Shown here: positions 1-8,331 of the stretch, piece by piece
How positions within the stretch are numbered: the stretch's first letter is position 1
Layout of the letters: every line of letters begins with the position of its first letter
Origin: JAWKJY01 sp041393535
GTDB taxonomy: Bacteria; Actinomycetota; Thermoleophilia; Gaiellales; Gaiellaceae
DNA: 64,000 bases
Assembly (NCBI GenBank): GCA_041393535.1
Contig: JAWKJY010000009.1
Coordinates: 131,133 to 195,132 of the forward strand
Direction of reading: 5' to 3'
Notes under the pieces: generated by a model
Seen by the model: only the letters and a program-made list of their open reading frames with translations
The model's database searches: none
What the model was told of the DNA's origin: nothing
Translations under genes and position numbers: made by a program

Positions 1-1360
1 ACGCCACGAGTGCGAAGTCCCGGGGTCGTGCCCGCGCTTGACCGAGACGAGCCGCAGGCCGCCGAGCATCTTGTCGTTCGCGATCGCCACGATCGCGCTC
101 GCCGCGTCCTCGACCGTCGAGCCGAGGCGTCCGGCGATCCCGGCGACCGCGCGCTCGGCGAGGTCCCGGCGCAGGGCCATCGCGCCGCCGAGGAGGCTCG
201 GCAGGTTGCCGAGTACGACGTTCGCGTCCGTCACCGTCGCGTGCTCGCCGCCCCGGTCGTAGCAGGCCGGACCGGGGCTGGCACCCGCGCTCTCCGGGCC
301 CACGCGCAGCGCGCCGGTCTGCGGGATGTGCGCGATCGAGCCGCCGCCCGCGCCGATCGCGATCACGTCGAGCGAGGGGACGCGGACGCCGGAAGTAGTC
401 GGTCAGCGCACTCGTCCGCGAGACGGGCGCATGGCCGCCGCGGGACAGGGCGACGTCGGTGCTCGTCCCGCCCATGTCGAAGCTGAGCACGTCCCGGCGG
501 CCCGTCAGCTCGCCGAGGAACACCGCCGCGCGCACGCCGCCGGCCGGGCCCGAGAAGACGGTCTCGATCGGCCGGGCGCCCGCCTCCGGCCCGCTCGAGA
601 GGCCGCCGTCGGAGCGGACGATCGTCAGCGTCGCTCGCGGGAACTCGTCCGCGAGCCGCGCCTGGAGCTCGTCGACGTAGCGGCGCATCGCGGGCTGGAC
701 GTAGGCGTTCGCGACGCCGGCGAGCGTCCGCTCGTACTCGCGGAACTCCGGGAGCACCTCGGAGGCGCACGTGACCGGCAGGCCCGGCGCCTCATCGCGG
801 GCGAGCGCGGCGACCTCGGCCTCGACGTCCGGCCGTGCGTAGCCGTTCACGAGCGAGACGGCGAGCGCCTCGACGCCGCGCGAGACCAACGCGCGGACGG
901 CCTCCCTGACCTCCGCCTCGTCGAGGGGCTCGAGCAGTTCGCCGGCGGCCGAGATCCTCCCGGACAGCTCGCGCGTGTCGCGGACGTCGGCGAGCGCGGC
1001 CGGGCGGTCCCAGACCATCCAGCCGGAGATCGGCCCGGGCGTCCACGAGCGTGCGATCTCGAGGACGTAGCGGAAGCCCCGCGTGACGAGCAGGCCGACA
1101 CGCGCGCCGCTCGCCTGGACGACGGTATTGGTGGCGATCGTCGTCCCGTGCAGCACGAGGTCGAGCGCGGCCGGCTCGATCCCCGCCCGTCGGACAGCCT
1201 CGCGGACGCCGTCCACGACACCCTCGGCGGGGTCGACCCGCGTCGGCACCTTCGCGAGGACGGTGCGCGAGCCGTCCAGGGGCGCGAGCAGGACGTCGGT
1301 GAACGTCCCACCGACGTCGACCCCGACGAGCCAGCCGCTGCGCTCCTGCACGGGCCGCAT
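1..1360 (-). CDS. hyuA: Hydantoinase/oxoprolinase family protein A, 3' part cut by window edge, two frame breaks
   Basis: This is the N-terminal and central part of a HyuA-type subunit, the ATP-binding partner in hydantoinase, oxoprolinase and acetone-carboxylase-like enzymes. ATG at 1360 puts the actin-fold phosphate-binding motif GVDVGGTFTD at residues 13-22, followed by GTTIATN and FDMGGTSTD near residue 300. The frame breaks near 391 (between LTDY and RVPSLDV) and near 22 (between GHDP and DFALVA, where one base of a C run is missing). With both repaired, GAGGGSIA and GPESAG follow in order. A hyuB partner would lie left of the window. The gene is divergent from the SDR at 1434, with a 73-bp spacer. 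The substrate cannot be told from sequence. Confidence 0.88.
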   Translation of the reverse strand, partial: MRPVQERSGWLVGVDVGGTFTDVLLAPLDGSRTVLAKVPTRVDPAEGVVDGVREAVRRAGIEPAALDLVLHGTTIATNTVVQASGARVGLLVTRGFRYVLEIARSWTPGPISGWMVWDRPAALADVRDTRELSGRISAAGELLEPLDEAEVREAVRALVSRGVEALAVSLVNGYARPDVEAEVAALARDEAPGLPVTCASEVLPEFREYERTLAGVANAYVQPAMRRYVDELQARLADEFPRATLTIVRSDGGLSSGPEAGARPIETVFSGPAGGVRAAVFLGELTGRRDVLSFDMGGTSTDVALSRGGHAPVSRTSALTDYFRRPRPLARRDRDRRGRRLDRAHPADRRAARGPGERGCQPRSGLLRPGRRARDGDGRERRTRQPAEPPRRRDGPAPGPRRARGRRDRRTPRLDGRGRGERDRGDRERQDARRPAARLGQARARPRDFALVA

Positions 1361-1433
1361 CCTCGCAGGATCCGGGCTCCGCGTGCGGCGGGTGGCGTAC
1401 GCTGCGCCCACGGGCGTCGACCGGGAGGTGGAG

Positions 1434-2225
1434 ATGGGACGGCACGCGCTGGTCACGGGGGCGTCGTCGGGCATCGGCGAGGCGTACGCCGAGCGGCTCG
1501 CCGCGGACGGCTGGGACCTCGCGCTCGTCGCGCGCCGGCTCGACCGGCTCGAGGCGCTCGCGGCGCGCCTCGCCTCCGAGCACGGGATCGTGGCGCGGCC
1601 GATCGAGTGCGACCTCGCGAACGCCGCCCAGCTCGGCGCCCTGCGCGACCTCGTCGCCGGGCTCGAGCTCGACCTCCTCGTCAACAACGCGGCGCTCGCC
1701 CACTACCGGCCGTTCGCGGAGCTCCCGCCCGGCCAGGCGGAGGAGCTCGTCCAGCTGAACGCGCAGGCGCCGGTGCTGCTCGCCCAGGCAGCCGTGCCCG
1801 GGATGGTGGCGCGTGGGCGCGGCGCGATCGTCAACGTCGCCTCGCTGCTCGCCTTCAGCGGCGGCTGGGACGCGCCGCAGCTGCCGCAGCGCGCCGTCTA
1901 CGCCGCGAGCAAGGCGTTCCTCGTCGCGTTCACGCGCGTCCTCGCGACCGAGCTCGCCAACACCGGCGTCCGGGCGCAGGTCGTCTGCCCCGGGCTCGTC
2001 CGCTCGGAGTTCCACTCGCGCCAGGGGATCGACCTGAGCGCGAGGCCGCGGATGGAGCCGGGCGACGTCGTGCGCGCGAGCCTCGCCGACCTCGAGCGCG
2101 GCGTCGTCGTCTCGATCCCGGGCGCGCCCGAGGAGGCGCTGTTCGACGTGATCGCCGGGGCCGAGGCGGGCCTCCTCGTCGCGACCGGTGCGGTCGAGCT
2201 GCCCGAGCGGTACGGCGCCGCATGA
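1434..2225 (+). CDS. SDR family oxidoreductase
   Basis: This is a classical short-chain dehydrogenase/reductase of 263 residues that interconverts an alcohol and a ketone with NAD(P). The cofactor motif TGASSGIG is at residues 8-15, the structural NNA at 84-86, and the catalytic YxxxK (YAASK) at 156-160 with a preceding Ser in NVASLLAF. The ATG at 1434 is chosen because GGGAGGTGGAG lies just upstream and the TG motif then sits at the usual distance from the start. It is the first gene of a three-gene operon: its stop overlaps the next start (ATGA), and a hydrolase follows. The substrate is unknown; the neighbouring NTF2-like and hydrolase genes suggest a catabolic route. Confidence 0.92.
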   Translation: MGRHALVTGASSGIGEAYAERLAADGWDLALVARRLDRLEALAARLASEHGIVARPIECDLANAAQLGALRDLVAGLELDLLVNNAALAHYRPFAELPPGQAEELVQLNAQAPVLLAQAAVPGMVARGRGAIVNVASLLAFSGGWDAPQLPQRAVYAASKAFLVAFTRVLATELANTGVRAQVVCPGLVRSEFHSRQGIDLSARPRMEPGDVVRASLADLERGVVVSIPGAPEEALFDVIAGAEAGLLVATGAVELPERYGAA

Positions 2226-2671
2226 GCGCCGACGAGCAGGCCGTCCTCGCCGTCCACCTGGGCTGGCTGAGGGCGAACGAGACGGGCGACGTCGCGTGGC
2301 TGCGGGAGCACCTCGACCCGGGCTACACGATGATGAACACGAACGGCAGCGTCTACCGCGGGCCCGAGCACCTCGTCGCGCTCTGGGAGTACTACCGCGG
2401 CATGTACCCCGGCTGGCGCGGCGCGGGCGCGCCGCTGGTTGTCGAGAGCGTCGACCCGGAGGTGCGCGTCGTCGGCGACGCGGCCTGGGTCGCCTACCGG
2501 CTGATCTTCGCCGGCGAGTCGACTGGCGGCGAGGGTCAGGGGGACATCGCGGGCACGTTCCGCTTCGAGACGCGCGGCACGGACGTGCTCGTCCGCCGCG
2601 ACGGGCGCTGGCGGATCGCGCACGGGCACTACTCGTTCGGCTCGCCCGGCGGGCCGGCGGGGGGCGAGTAG
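2222..2671 (+). CDS. SnoaL/NTF2-like protein
   Basis: This is a 149-residue cone-shaped NTF2-fold protein (SnoaL or DUF4440 type). The family includes small isomerases, hydratases and cyclases as well as non-catalytic ligand-binding proteins. The pattern is typical: an N-terminal helix with LGWLRANETGDVAWL, a central DPGYTMMNTNG strand, and a C-terminal WRIAHGHYSFG. It overlaps the SDR stop by four bases (ATGA), so translation is probably coupled, and the hydrolase starts one base after its stop. The last residues are Gly/Pro-rich. The exact reaction cannot be assigned. It is one of four NTF2-like genes in the window, each beside catabolic genes. Confidence 0.88.
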   Translation: MSADEQAVLAVHLGWLRANETGDVAWLREHLDPGYTMMNTNGSVYRGPEHLVALWEYYRGMYPGWRGAGAPLVVESVDPEVRVVGDAAWVAYRLIFAGESTGGEGQGDIAGTFRFETRGTDVLVRRDGRWRIAHGHYSFGSPGGPAGGE

Positions 2672-2672
2672 C

Positions 2673-3464
2673 GTGGCGGCCGCCACGCGCCACGAGCTCG
2701 ACGGCCCGGCCGGGCGGCTCTCGTGGCTCCGCGCCGGCGAGGCAGGCGCCGGTGGGAGCCCGGTGCTGCTCGTCCACCCGATCAACCTCCAGGCCGCGTG
2801 CTGGGAGCGCGTGGTCGCCGGCCTCGCGCCGCGCCGCTGCGTGGCCCCCGACCTACGCGGGCACGGCCGCTCGGCGGCGGACGGGCCGTTCGGCCTCGCG
2901 GAGTGGACGGCCGACTGCGTCGCCGTGCTCGACGCTGCCGGGATCGAGCGGGCGCACGTCGTCGGCGGCTCGCTCGGCGGCACGATCGCCGTCGCGCTCG
3001 CGGCGATGCTCCCGGAGCGGGTCGCGTCCGTGACGGCGATCGGCTCGACGCTCGCGGTCGAGGGCGCGGACCTCGACGCGGTCGTCGCGATCCTGCGCGA
3101 GAAGGGCGTGGCCGGGATGTTCCGGGAGGTGATCCCGCAGATCTCGGTCGCGCCCGGCACGTCGCCCGAGCTGATCGAGGAGCTGCTCGCGCTCGCGAAC
3201 CCGAACGGGCCCGACACGGTGATCGCGATCTGGCAGGCCGTGCTCGCGACGGACGCCCGCGCGCGCGCGCACGACGTGCGCTGCCCCGTCCTCGTCGTCT
3301 CCGGCGAGCTCGACCGAACGTGCCCGCCGGAGCAGGCGCGCGAGCTCGCCGAGCGGACCGGCGGGCGGCTCGAGCTGATCCCCGGGGTCGGCCACCTGCC
3401 GGTGCTCGAGTCGCCGGACGCGCTGCTCGACCTGCTGCGCCCGCACCTCGCCGCGGCGGACTAG
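2673..3464 (+). CDS. Alpha/beta hydrolase
   Basis: This is an alpha/beta-hydrolase-fold enzyme of 263 residues with a GTG start one base after the upstream stop. The oxyanion region is LLVHPINL, the nucleophile elbow is GGSLGG with Ser100, the acid lies in GELDRTCP, and the catalytic His is H241 in GVGHLP. All triad residues are present, so it should be active. The DLRGHGRS segment resembles esterases and C-C bond hydrolases such as 3-oxoadipate enol-lactonase relatives, but similarity alone does not fix the substrate. It is last in the SDR / NTF2-like / hydrolase operon, which ends at a strong hairpin. Confidence 0.92.
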   Translation: MAAATRHELDGPAGRLSWLRAGEAGAGGSPVLLVHPINLQAACWERVVAGLAPRRCVAPDLRGHGRSAADGPFGLAEWTADCVAVLDAAGIERAHVVGGSLGGTIAVALAAMLPERVASVTAIGSTLAVEGADLDAVVAILREKGVAGMFREVIPQISVAPGTSPELIEELLALANPNGPDTVIAIWQAVLATDARARAHDVRCPVLVVSGELDRTCPPEQARELAERTGGRLELIPGVGHLPVLESPDALLDLLRPHLAAAD

Positions 3465-3468
3465 GGGT

Positions 3469-3494
3469 GGGGCGCCCGCGGCTGCGGGCGCCCC
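3469..3494. terminator. Bidirectional hairpin terminator
   Basis: A perfect 11-bp GC stem (GGGGCGCCCGC pairing with GCGGGCGCCCC) with a 4-base loop lies exactly between the convergent hydrolase (ends 3464) and NTF2-like gene (ends 3501). There is no U-tract, as is common in high-GC actinobacteria. Its position suggests it serves both strands. Confidence 0.75.
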
Positions 3495-3500
3495 GATCCC

Positions 3501-4031
3501 TCAGAGCGTCGAGCCGTCGAAGACGACCTCCTCGCCCTGGTGGCCCCGCGAGGCGACGGTGTCGCCGAAGGCCGGCCGGGGCTCGTCGTCGGGCGCGAGC
3601 GGCGAGCAGTGGAAGTGCCAGATCTTCCACACCTTGTTGCCCTGCCCGTCGTTCCGCCGCAGGATCGTCGTCGAGCGGAACGTCACCTCCATCGTCGCCT
3701 CGCCGACGTCCAGCTGGGAGGCGCCCGTCCCCTCGGCGCCGATCGCGGCGATCGGGAGGACGGCCTCGCACGTGACGTAGGCCATGTCGCCGTCGACGGT
3801 CGTCCGCACGTCCCAGCCGTAGGGCGGCTTCGGGACGGTGATCTGCTCCTCGTAGTGCGTCCAGAGCGCCACCTTCTCGTCGAGGGAGTAGTACGGGTGG
3901 CCGTTCAGGTTGAACATCAGGTACTCGGGCGCGAAGCACTCGCGCATCGCCGGGATGTCCAGCCCCCAGTTCGCGGTGAACCAGGCGTCGTGCACGCGGC
4001 GGACCTCGCGGACGTCGTCCTCGCTCGTCAT
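3501..4031 (-). CDS. SnoaL/NTF2-like protein
   Basis: This is a 176-residue NTF2-fold protein, longer than the usual 130-150 residues. The start at 4031 has a strong GGGAGGAG site five bases upstream. Visible family features are the N-terminal VHDAWFTANWGLDIPAM helix, the FAPEYLMFNLNG strand and a C-terminal VWKIWHFHCSP. The C-terminal 30 residues (PAFGDTVASRGHQGEE and beyond) extend past the fold. It is the last gene of an operon with the HpaB-type monooxygenase and the tandem alpha/beta-barrel protein, so a role on the same pathway product is likely. Activity is not known. Confidence 0.87.
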   Translation of the reverse strand: MTSEDDVREVRRVHDAWFTANWGLDIPAMRECFAPEYLMFNLNGHPYYSLDEKVALWTHYEEQITVPKPPYGWDVRTTVDGDMAYVTCEAVLPIAAIGAEGTGASQLDVGEATMEVTFRSTTILRRNDGQGNKVWKIWHFHCSPLAPDDEPRPAFGDTVASRGHQGEEVVFDGSTL

Positions 4032-4095
4032 GGCTCCTCCCTCGGTCTCGGTGATCGGCCGGGCGGTTCGGGCCCGGCCGCGGGCGGCTCGACGC

Positions 4096-4809
4096 CTAGT
4101 CCGGCGCCGCGATCAGCTCGCAGAGGACGGTCGGCAGCGCGCTCGCGAGCCCCGCGTCGCCGCCCGGGCCGAAGCGGTCGAGCCAGCGGTCGGCGACCTG
4201 CATCACCTCGGGGTCGGCCGCGAGCCCGGCCAGCGCGGCCGGATCGTCCAGGAAGAGGAGCGACAGGCGCGTGAACGACGCCGGGCCCACCTTCGCGGCC
4301 GCGAGGCTCCAGCCGGTCAGGCTCGCGACGCCGGGCCGGCTCGAGATCGCGGGCCACGCGACCTCGCGATGCCACGTCCCCGGATCCCCGTCCCCGGTCG
4401 GGCTCGGCGCGAGGAAGCTCGCGACGAGCGTGTCCGTCCGGCGCCAGTGGTCCGGCCGGGCCTCGACGGGCTCGAACAGGTGCATCTCGGCGTTCGACGC
4501 GGCGAGGTCGTCCGCGTCCGGGGTCGCGCCCCAGAGGTCGCACCACTCCCGGGCGAAGTCGATCGCGTCCTGCCGACCGAAGACGCGCTCGAACCCGTCG
4601 GGACCGTCGAGGAACATCAGGTCGAGGTGCGTGAACGGCACGCTGCCGACGAGCGGGCGGGCGATCTTCCAGCTCGTGTAGTGGACGATCCCCGGCACGC
4701 CCATCCAGAACGGGTTGTCGACGTCCCGCACCCAGTCGTCGTAGCCCCGCTCGTCCACGTCCTCGCGCGGCGTGTAGGTCAGGAGGAGCAGGTGGGCGGA
4801 GGGGGCCAC
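4096..4809 (-). CDS. Tandem ferredoxin-like alpha/beta-barrel protein, HpaB partner
   Basis: This is a 237-residue protein with two similar halves, about residues 5-95 and 125-215. Each half has a hydrophobic first strand (LLLLTYTPRED; SFLAPSP), a Trp-containing helix (YDDWVRDVDNPFW; TWHREVAWPAI), a GVPGIVHYTSW or RPGVASLTGW strand, and FTHLDLMFLDGP or FTRLSLLFLDDP, ending in W-x(2)-W/F-G. This is the pattern of the dimeric alpha/beta-barrel superfamily (EthD or ABM-like) duplicated in one chain. The fold is inferred by eye. The GTG start lies two bases after the monooxygenase stop, with AGGAGG upstream. It may act on or bind the hydroxylated product. Confidence 0.8.
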   Translation of the reverse strand: MAPSAHLLLLTYTPREDVDERGYDDWVRDVDNPFWMGVPGIVHYTSWKIARPLVGSVPFTHLDLMFLDGPDGFERVFGRQDAIDFAREWCDLWGATPDADDLAASNAEMHLFEPVEARPDHWRRTDTLVASFLAPSPTGDGDPGTWHREVAWPAISSRPGVASLTGWSLAAAKVGPASFTRLSLLFLDDPAALAGLAADPEVMQVADRWLDRFGPGGDAGLASALPTVLCELIAAPD

Positions 4810-4811
4810 GG

Positions 4812-6332
4812 CTACGGCCTCCTGCGCCCGGTGTGCCACGCGTCCGTCACGTTGCCCGGGCCGCCCGCCTGGACGTCCCCGAGGCCCAGCAGGCCCTGGA
4901 TCCGCTCGACGTGCGGCTTGCGGTTGGCGATGAAGTAGAGGAGGTGCCGGAGGATCGGCGCGGGCAGGCCGTTCACGTTCTCGAAGATCTCGCGGCGCCC
5001 CGCCATCGCCGACGAGGTCACGTCGAAGACGAGGTTCATCAGCAGGCTCTTCTCGCGGATCCCGAGGCCCGAGGTGGTCAGGTACGTCTCGAAGTGCTCG
5101 CGCAGCTCGGGCACGTCGTAGTCCGCCTCGGTGAAGCGGGTGACGAGGCCCTGGCCCGCCATCTGCTGGAGCAGCTGGTTGATGCGGGGGTAGAGGTCGA
5201 GCCCGTAGGCCCGGAAGGCGTTGATCGTCGGCCCGTGCGGCAGGAGGAAGCCGTCCGGCGTCTCCTCGGCCTGCTCGAGCGCGCCGATCAGCCCCGCGCG
5301 GAGCATCAGCGCGTACTGCGTGATCTCGGCGACGTGGTCCTGGACGGTCGGGATGTCGCCCGTGCCGAGCGTGTCGACGACGAGCTGCGCGAGGCCGGCG
5401 TAGAACTCGGCGGTGACGGCCTGGCGGGAGAGGTGGATCCAGAACTCGCCGCGGCCGGTCGTCCCGAACAGCGCCGGGTCGCAGAGCACCGGGGCGTCCA
5501 TGACGTAGATCCGGTCGTTCGGGACGTAGATGTCGTCGAAGACCACGAGCGCGTCGAGCTCCTCGCCGATCGAGCCGAGCGGGTGCTCGAAGAACGGCTC
5601 GCGCGGGAGGGCGACCGCCTCGCGGCAGATCAGCTTCAGGCCGGGCGTGTCCATCGGGACGACGCACCAGAACGACTCCTCGGGGCGGACGTGCGGGTAG
5701 TAGATCGTCCCGATCTGCAGCTCGTTCGCCATCATCGAGCTGGTCGCGACGGCCTTCGCGCCGCGGATCGTCACGCCGCCCGAGTCCCTCGCGACCACAC
5801 GGGCGACCGCCGAGCGGTCGTCGCCGGCCTTGGCCGAGCGCGCCTTCGTCCCCTGCGGCTCGATCAGGCACGCCGCCGTGTAGAGGTTCTCCCGCTCCGC
5901 GCGCTCGACGAACGACGCCAGGTTGTCCGCCCAGTCGGGCGCGTGCTGGCGGAAGTGCGAGAGGTACGTGCGCTGGCCGATGAAGACCCATGCCACGTGG
6001 TTCGGCTGGCGCGAGGCGAAGGAGCCGAAGGACTGCCAGCAGCGGAACTCCGACTCGGCGAGCTTCCGCAGCAGGTCGTCGCGCGTGCGCGGGAGCAGCC
6101 AGGAGGTCGACGCGCGGACCCCGTCCGGGCGGACGTAGGTGAGCGCCTCCTGCCCCACCGGGTCGAACTGGAGGTCGTACATCCGCGCGGCGAAGTCGAC
6201 GCCGCCCCGCGTGGCCGGGTGCTCGGTGACGTCCTCGATCCGCTCGCCGCGGTACCAGACCTCGCGCTCGTCGCGGAGGGACGCGCGGTACTCGTCGCCG
6301 GTTCTCAGGTAGTGCTGGGTCGTCGTCGCCAC
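4812..6332 (-). CDS. 4-hydroxyphenylacetate 3-hydroxylase (HpaB) family monooxygenase
   Basis: This is a 506-residue FADH2-dependent aromatic monooxygenase of the HpaB family, which ortho-hydroxylates phenols using reduced flavin from a separate reductase. It has the family N-terminus RTGDEYRASL...GERIEDVTEHPA, a central VVPMDTPGLKLICREA, VVFDDIYVPNDRIYVMD, and a C-terminal EIFENVNGLPAP. The GTG at 6332 is preferred because GAGGGAGA precedes it and the length then matches the family; the frame is open further upstream. No flavin reductase gene is seen nearby. The next genes are the tandem barrel protein and an NTF2-like protein. Exact substrate unknown. A second, divergent paralogue lies at 43206-44708. 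Confidence 0.92.
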   Translation of the reverse strand: MATTTQHYLRTGDEYRASLRDEREVWYRGERIEDVTEHPATRGGVDFAARMYDLQFDPVGQEALTYVRPDGVRASTSWLLPRTRDDLLRKLAESEFRCWQSFGSFASRQPNHVAWVFIGQRTYLSHFRQHAPDWADNLASFVERAERENLYTAACLIEPQGTKARSAKAGDDRSAVARVVARDSGGVTIRGAKAVATSSMMANELQIGTIYYPHVRPEESFWCVVPMDTPGLKLICREAVALPREPFFEHPLGSIGEELDALVVFDDIYVPNDRIYVMDAPVLCDPALFGTTGRGEFWIHLSRQAVTAEFYAGLAQLVVDTLGTGDIPTVQDHVAEITQYALMLRAGLIGALEQAEETPDGFLLPHGPTINAFRAYGLDLYPRINQLLQQMAGQGLVTRFTEADYDVPELREHFETYLTTSGLGIREKSLLMNLVFDVTSSAMAGRREIFENVNGLPAPILRHLLYFIANRKPHVERIQGLLGLGDVQAGGPGNVTDAWHTGRRRP

Positions 6333-6507
6333 GTCGGTCTCCCTCGGCTCGCTGACGTCTGCACCTACATGTGTCGCTGTGAGGGAACGATCCTGCGGCC
6401 TCGGCCGGGCGCAGTCAAGGGCATGCGAGATCGTCCCGGCACGCTGCCGGGCCGGCCGCGGCTCGACCACGTCGGGGCGTAGAGTCGGCTCGAACGAGGA
6501 GGCAGCG

Positions 6508-6924
6508 TTGATCCGACCGCACGATCGCTTCTCGCGCGAGCTGACGCTCACCGCAGCGGAGGTCGCCGCCTACGCCGGCGGCGTCGGCGACGACAACCCC
6601 ATCCACCACGATCCCGAGGCGGCCGCGGGCTCCCGGTACGGGCGGCTGATCGCGAGTGGCACGCACACGACGGCGCTCCTGCTCGGCCTCACCGCCTCGC
6701 ACTTCTCGCGGCTCGGGTCGATGGTCGGGCTGGAGTTCTGGGTTCGCTTCCGGCGCCCCGTCTACGCCGACGACACGATCGTGCTGGAATGGTTCGTCGT
6801 GGACGTCCAGCCGAGCGAGCGGCTCGGCGGCGACATCGTCGAGCTGCGGGGTCGGGTACGTCGCAAGGACGGCGAGACGGCCGTCGGCGCGAAGGGCCGC
6901 GTGCTCGTGCAGCAGGCTCCCTGA
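6508..6924 (+). CDS. MaoC-like hot-dog dehydratase
   Basis: This is a 138-residue single hot-dog domain of the MaoC or (R)-specific enoyl-CoA hydratase type. The hydratase signature GDDNPIHHD has catalytic-type D29 and H33 and is followed by the GSRYGRLIASGTHT segment. A TTG start at 6508 is chosen because GAGGAGG lies six bases upstream and the hot-dog domain then begins at once; an ATG at 6379 would add 43 residues of low-complexity sequence. It is divergent from the HpaB operon (spacer 6333-6507) and convergent with the VOC gene at 6934. It probably hydrates an enoyl-CoA or similar intermediate; substrate not known. Confidence 0.88.
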   Translation: MIRPHDRFSRELTLTAAEVAAYAGGVGDDNPIHHDPEAAAGSRYGRLIASGTHTTALLLGLTASHFSRLGSMVGLEFWVRFRRPVYADDTIVLEWFVVDVQPSERLGGDIVELRGRVRRKDGETAVGAKGRVLVQQAP

Positions 6925-6933
6925 GGCGAGTGC

Positions 6934-7353
6934 TCAGGGCAGCATCACCTGCGTCAGGCGGACGTGGTTCCCCGACGGGTCGCGGAAGGACGAGTCGATC
7001 CCGTAGGGCTGGCGCTGGGGGCGGTCGACGAACTCGACGCCGCGGGCGGAGAGCTCCTCGTAGGCCGCCTCGCAGTCGTCCGTCTCGAGGAAGATCGTCC
7101 CGGCGAAGCCGCGCGCCATCAGGCCGCGCACCTGCTCGCCCGTCGCCTCGTCCATCACGGGCGGGCCGGGGATCGCCATCAGCACGATCGCCACGCCCTC
7201 CTGGCCCACCGGGCCGACGGTCAGCCAGCGGAAGCCGCCGAGCTCGGGCAGCGTCACGTCGGAGCGGACCTCGAAGCCGACCTTCTGCGTGTAGAAGGCG
7301 AGCGCGTCCTCCTGGTCGTGCACCCAGAGCTGGGCGGTGGCGATCCTGATCAT
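6934..7353 (-). CDS. VOC family (glyoxalase-like) protein
   Basis: This is a 139-residue vicinal-oxygen-chelate fold protein. The two beta-alpha-beta-beta-beta modules are visible: MIRIATAQLWVHDQEDALAFY in the first half and GFAGTIFLETDDCEAAYEEL followed by SSFRDPSGNHVRLTQ in the second. The C-terminal DPSGN motif is typical of glyoxalase, dioxygenase and antibiotic-resistance relatives. The start at 7353 has GGGAGGCACGAG upstream. It sits 40 bp downstream of the AraC-type gene on the same strand and may be co-transcribed. Metal-binding positions cannot be fixed by eye, so the reaction is open. Confidence 0.9.
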   Translation of the reverse strand: MIRIATAQLWVHDQEDALAFYTQKVGFEVRSDVTLPELGGFRWLTVGPVGQEGVAIVLMAIPGPPVMDEATGEQVRGLMARGFAGTIFLETDDCEAAYEELSARGVEFVDRPQRQPYGIDSSFRDPSGNHVRLTQVMLP

Positions 7354-7393
7354 CTCGTGCCTCCCGGCGGTCGTTGAGCGTCTCCCGGCGAGC

Positions 7394-7826
7394 CTACGGA
7401 GGCGCGGGCGCGGCGTCTTCTCGAAACGTCCGGTGTCGAGGCAGGCCGTACGCGCGCACGACGCACCCGGGGACGCGGGCGTGCGCGGCGGCCGGCGGGA
7501 AGGCGGCGCGGTACGCCGTGGGCGAGCGCCCGTACGCGCGGGTGAAGCTCGTGGTGAACGAGCCGACCGAGCGCAGCCCGACGGCGAGGCAGACCTCGAT
7601 CACCGGGCGGTCGGTCGTGCGCAGCAGCGCGGCCGCGCGCTCGAGCCGGCGCGTCAGGAGGTACGCGTGCGGCGGCTGGCCGAACGCGCGGCGGAACTCC
7701 GCGCTGAAGTGCGCGGGAGAGCCCGGCGGCCCGGGCGAGGTCGGCGACGCCGAGCGGCTCGGCGTAGCGCGCGTCGGCCAAATCCCTCGCGCGCAGCAGG
7801 TGACGGGCGGGCGGGACGAACGCCAT
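7394..7826 (-). CDS. Short AraC-type transcriptional regulator, one frame break
   Basis: This is a stand-alone AraC/XylS DNA-binding domain of about 143 residues. The first helix-turn-helix (LGVADLARAAGLS...AHFSAEFRRAFG) and the second (RPVIEVCLAVGLRSVGSFTTSF) are both recognisable, as is the conserved RAYGRSPTAYR end. They lie in different frames, joined by a break near 7715, where one base is surplus or two are missing after GLS. With one repair the protein is full length, so a sequence error is more likely than a pseudogene. The start at 7826 lacks a strong ribosome site. It lies 24 bp downstream of a VOC gene; such pairs are common and often regulate the adjacent VOC or reductase genes. 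Confidence 0.82.
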
Positions 7827-7850
7827 CCGGCAGGTAGTATCGCGCGTCCG

Positions 7851-8312
7851 TCAGCCCGCGTGGGCGCGCCGCACCTCGGCCAGGTCGAGCTTCCGCATCC
7901 CCCAGACGGCCTGGCGCGCGCGCTCCGCCGCCGCCGGGTCGGGGCCCGCGATCAGGTCCAGCACCTCGGCGGGGACGATCTGCCACCAGAGCCCGTAGCG
8001 GTCCTGCAGCCAGCCGCAGACGCTCTCGTTGCCGCCGTCGCCGAGCGCGGCCCAGAGCCGGTCGACCTCGGGCTGGTCCTCGCACTCGACCAGGAACGAG
8101 ATCGCCTCGGTGAACGGCCGCGTCGGACCGCCGTTCAGGGCGGTGAAGCGCTGGCCGCAGAGCTCGAAGGTCGCGGTGACGACCGGCCCGCCGGGGCCCT
8201 CGCCGAGGTGCGCGATCCGGGCGGGCGGCGAGCCCGGGAAGACCGCGGCGTAGAACGCGGCGACGTCCTCGACGGGCTCGTCGACGAGCAGGAAGGGCGT
8301 GATCGTGGACAT
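7851..8312 (-). CDS. PhnB-like VOC family protein
   Basis: This is a 153-residue VOC protein of the PhnB/3-demethylubiquinone-like subgroup. It shows TPFLLVDEPVEDVAAFYAAVF at the start, TATFELCGQRFTALNGG in the middle, and ISFLVECEDQPEVDRLW followed by CGWLQDRYGLWWQIVP, which are the subgroup's hallmarks. ATG at 8312 has GGAGAGGAG upstream. It lies between a dihydrofolate-reductase-fold gene and the AraC regulator on the same strand, a small operon of a type often linked to stress or small-molecule modification. Function unknown. Confidence 0.92.
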   Translation of the reverse strand: MSTITPFLLVDEPVEDVAAFYAAVFPGSPPARIAHLGEGPGGPVVTATFELCGQRFTALNGGPTRPFTEAISFLVECEDQPEVDRLWAALGDGGNESVCGWLQDRYGLWWQIVPAEVLDLIAGPDPAAAERARQAVWGMRKLDLAEVRRAHAG

Positions 8313-8331
8313 CGGTGCTCCTCTCCGGAGG

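Noticed and set aside
326..2671. Long open frame of 781 codons covering the hyuA, SDR and NTF2-like genes
   Set aside because: Only its last 149 codons are the real NTF2-like gene; the rest is an Arg/Ala/Pro-rich shadow frame created by GC-biased codon use.
4833..6482. 549-codon plus-strand ORF opposite the HpaB gene
   Set aside because: It is an antisense shadow; composition is Val/Asp/Arg/Leu-rich with no motifs, while the minus strand has clear HpaB blocks.
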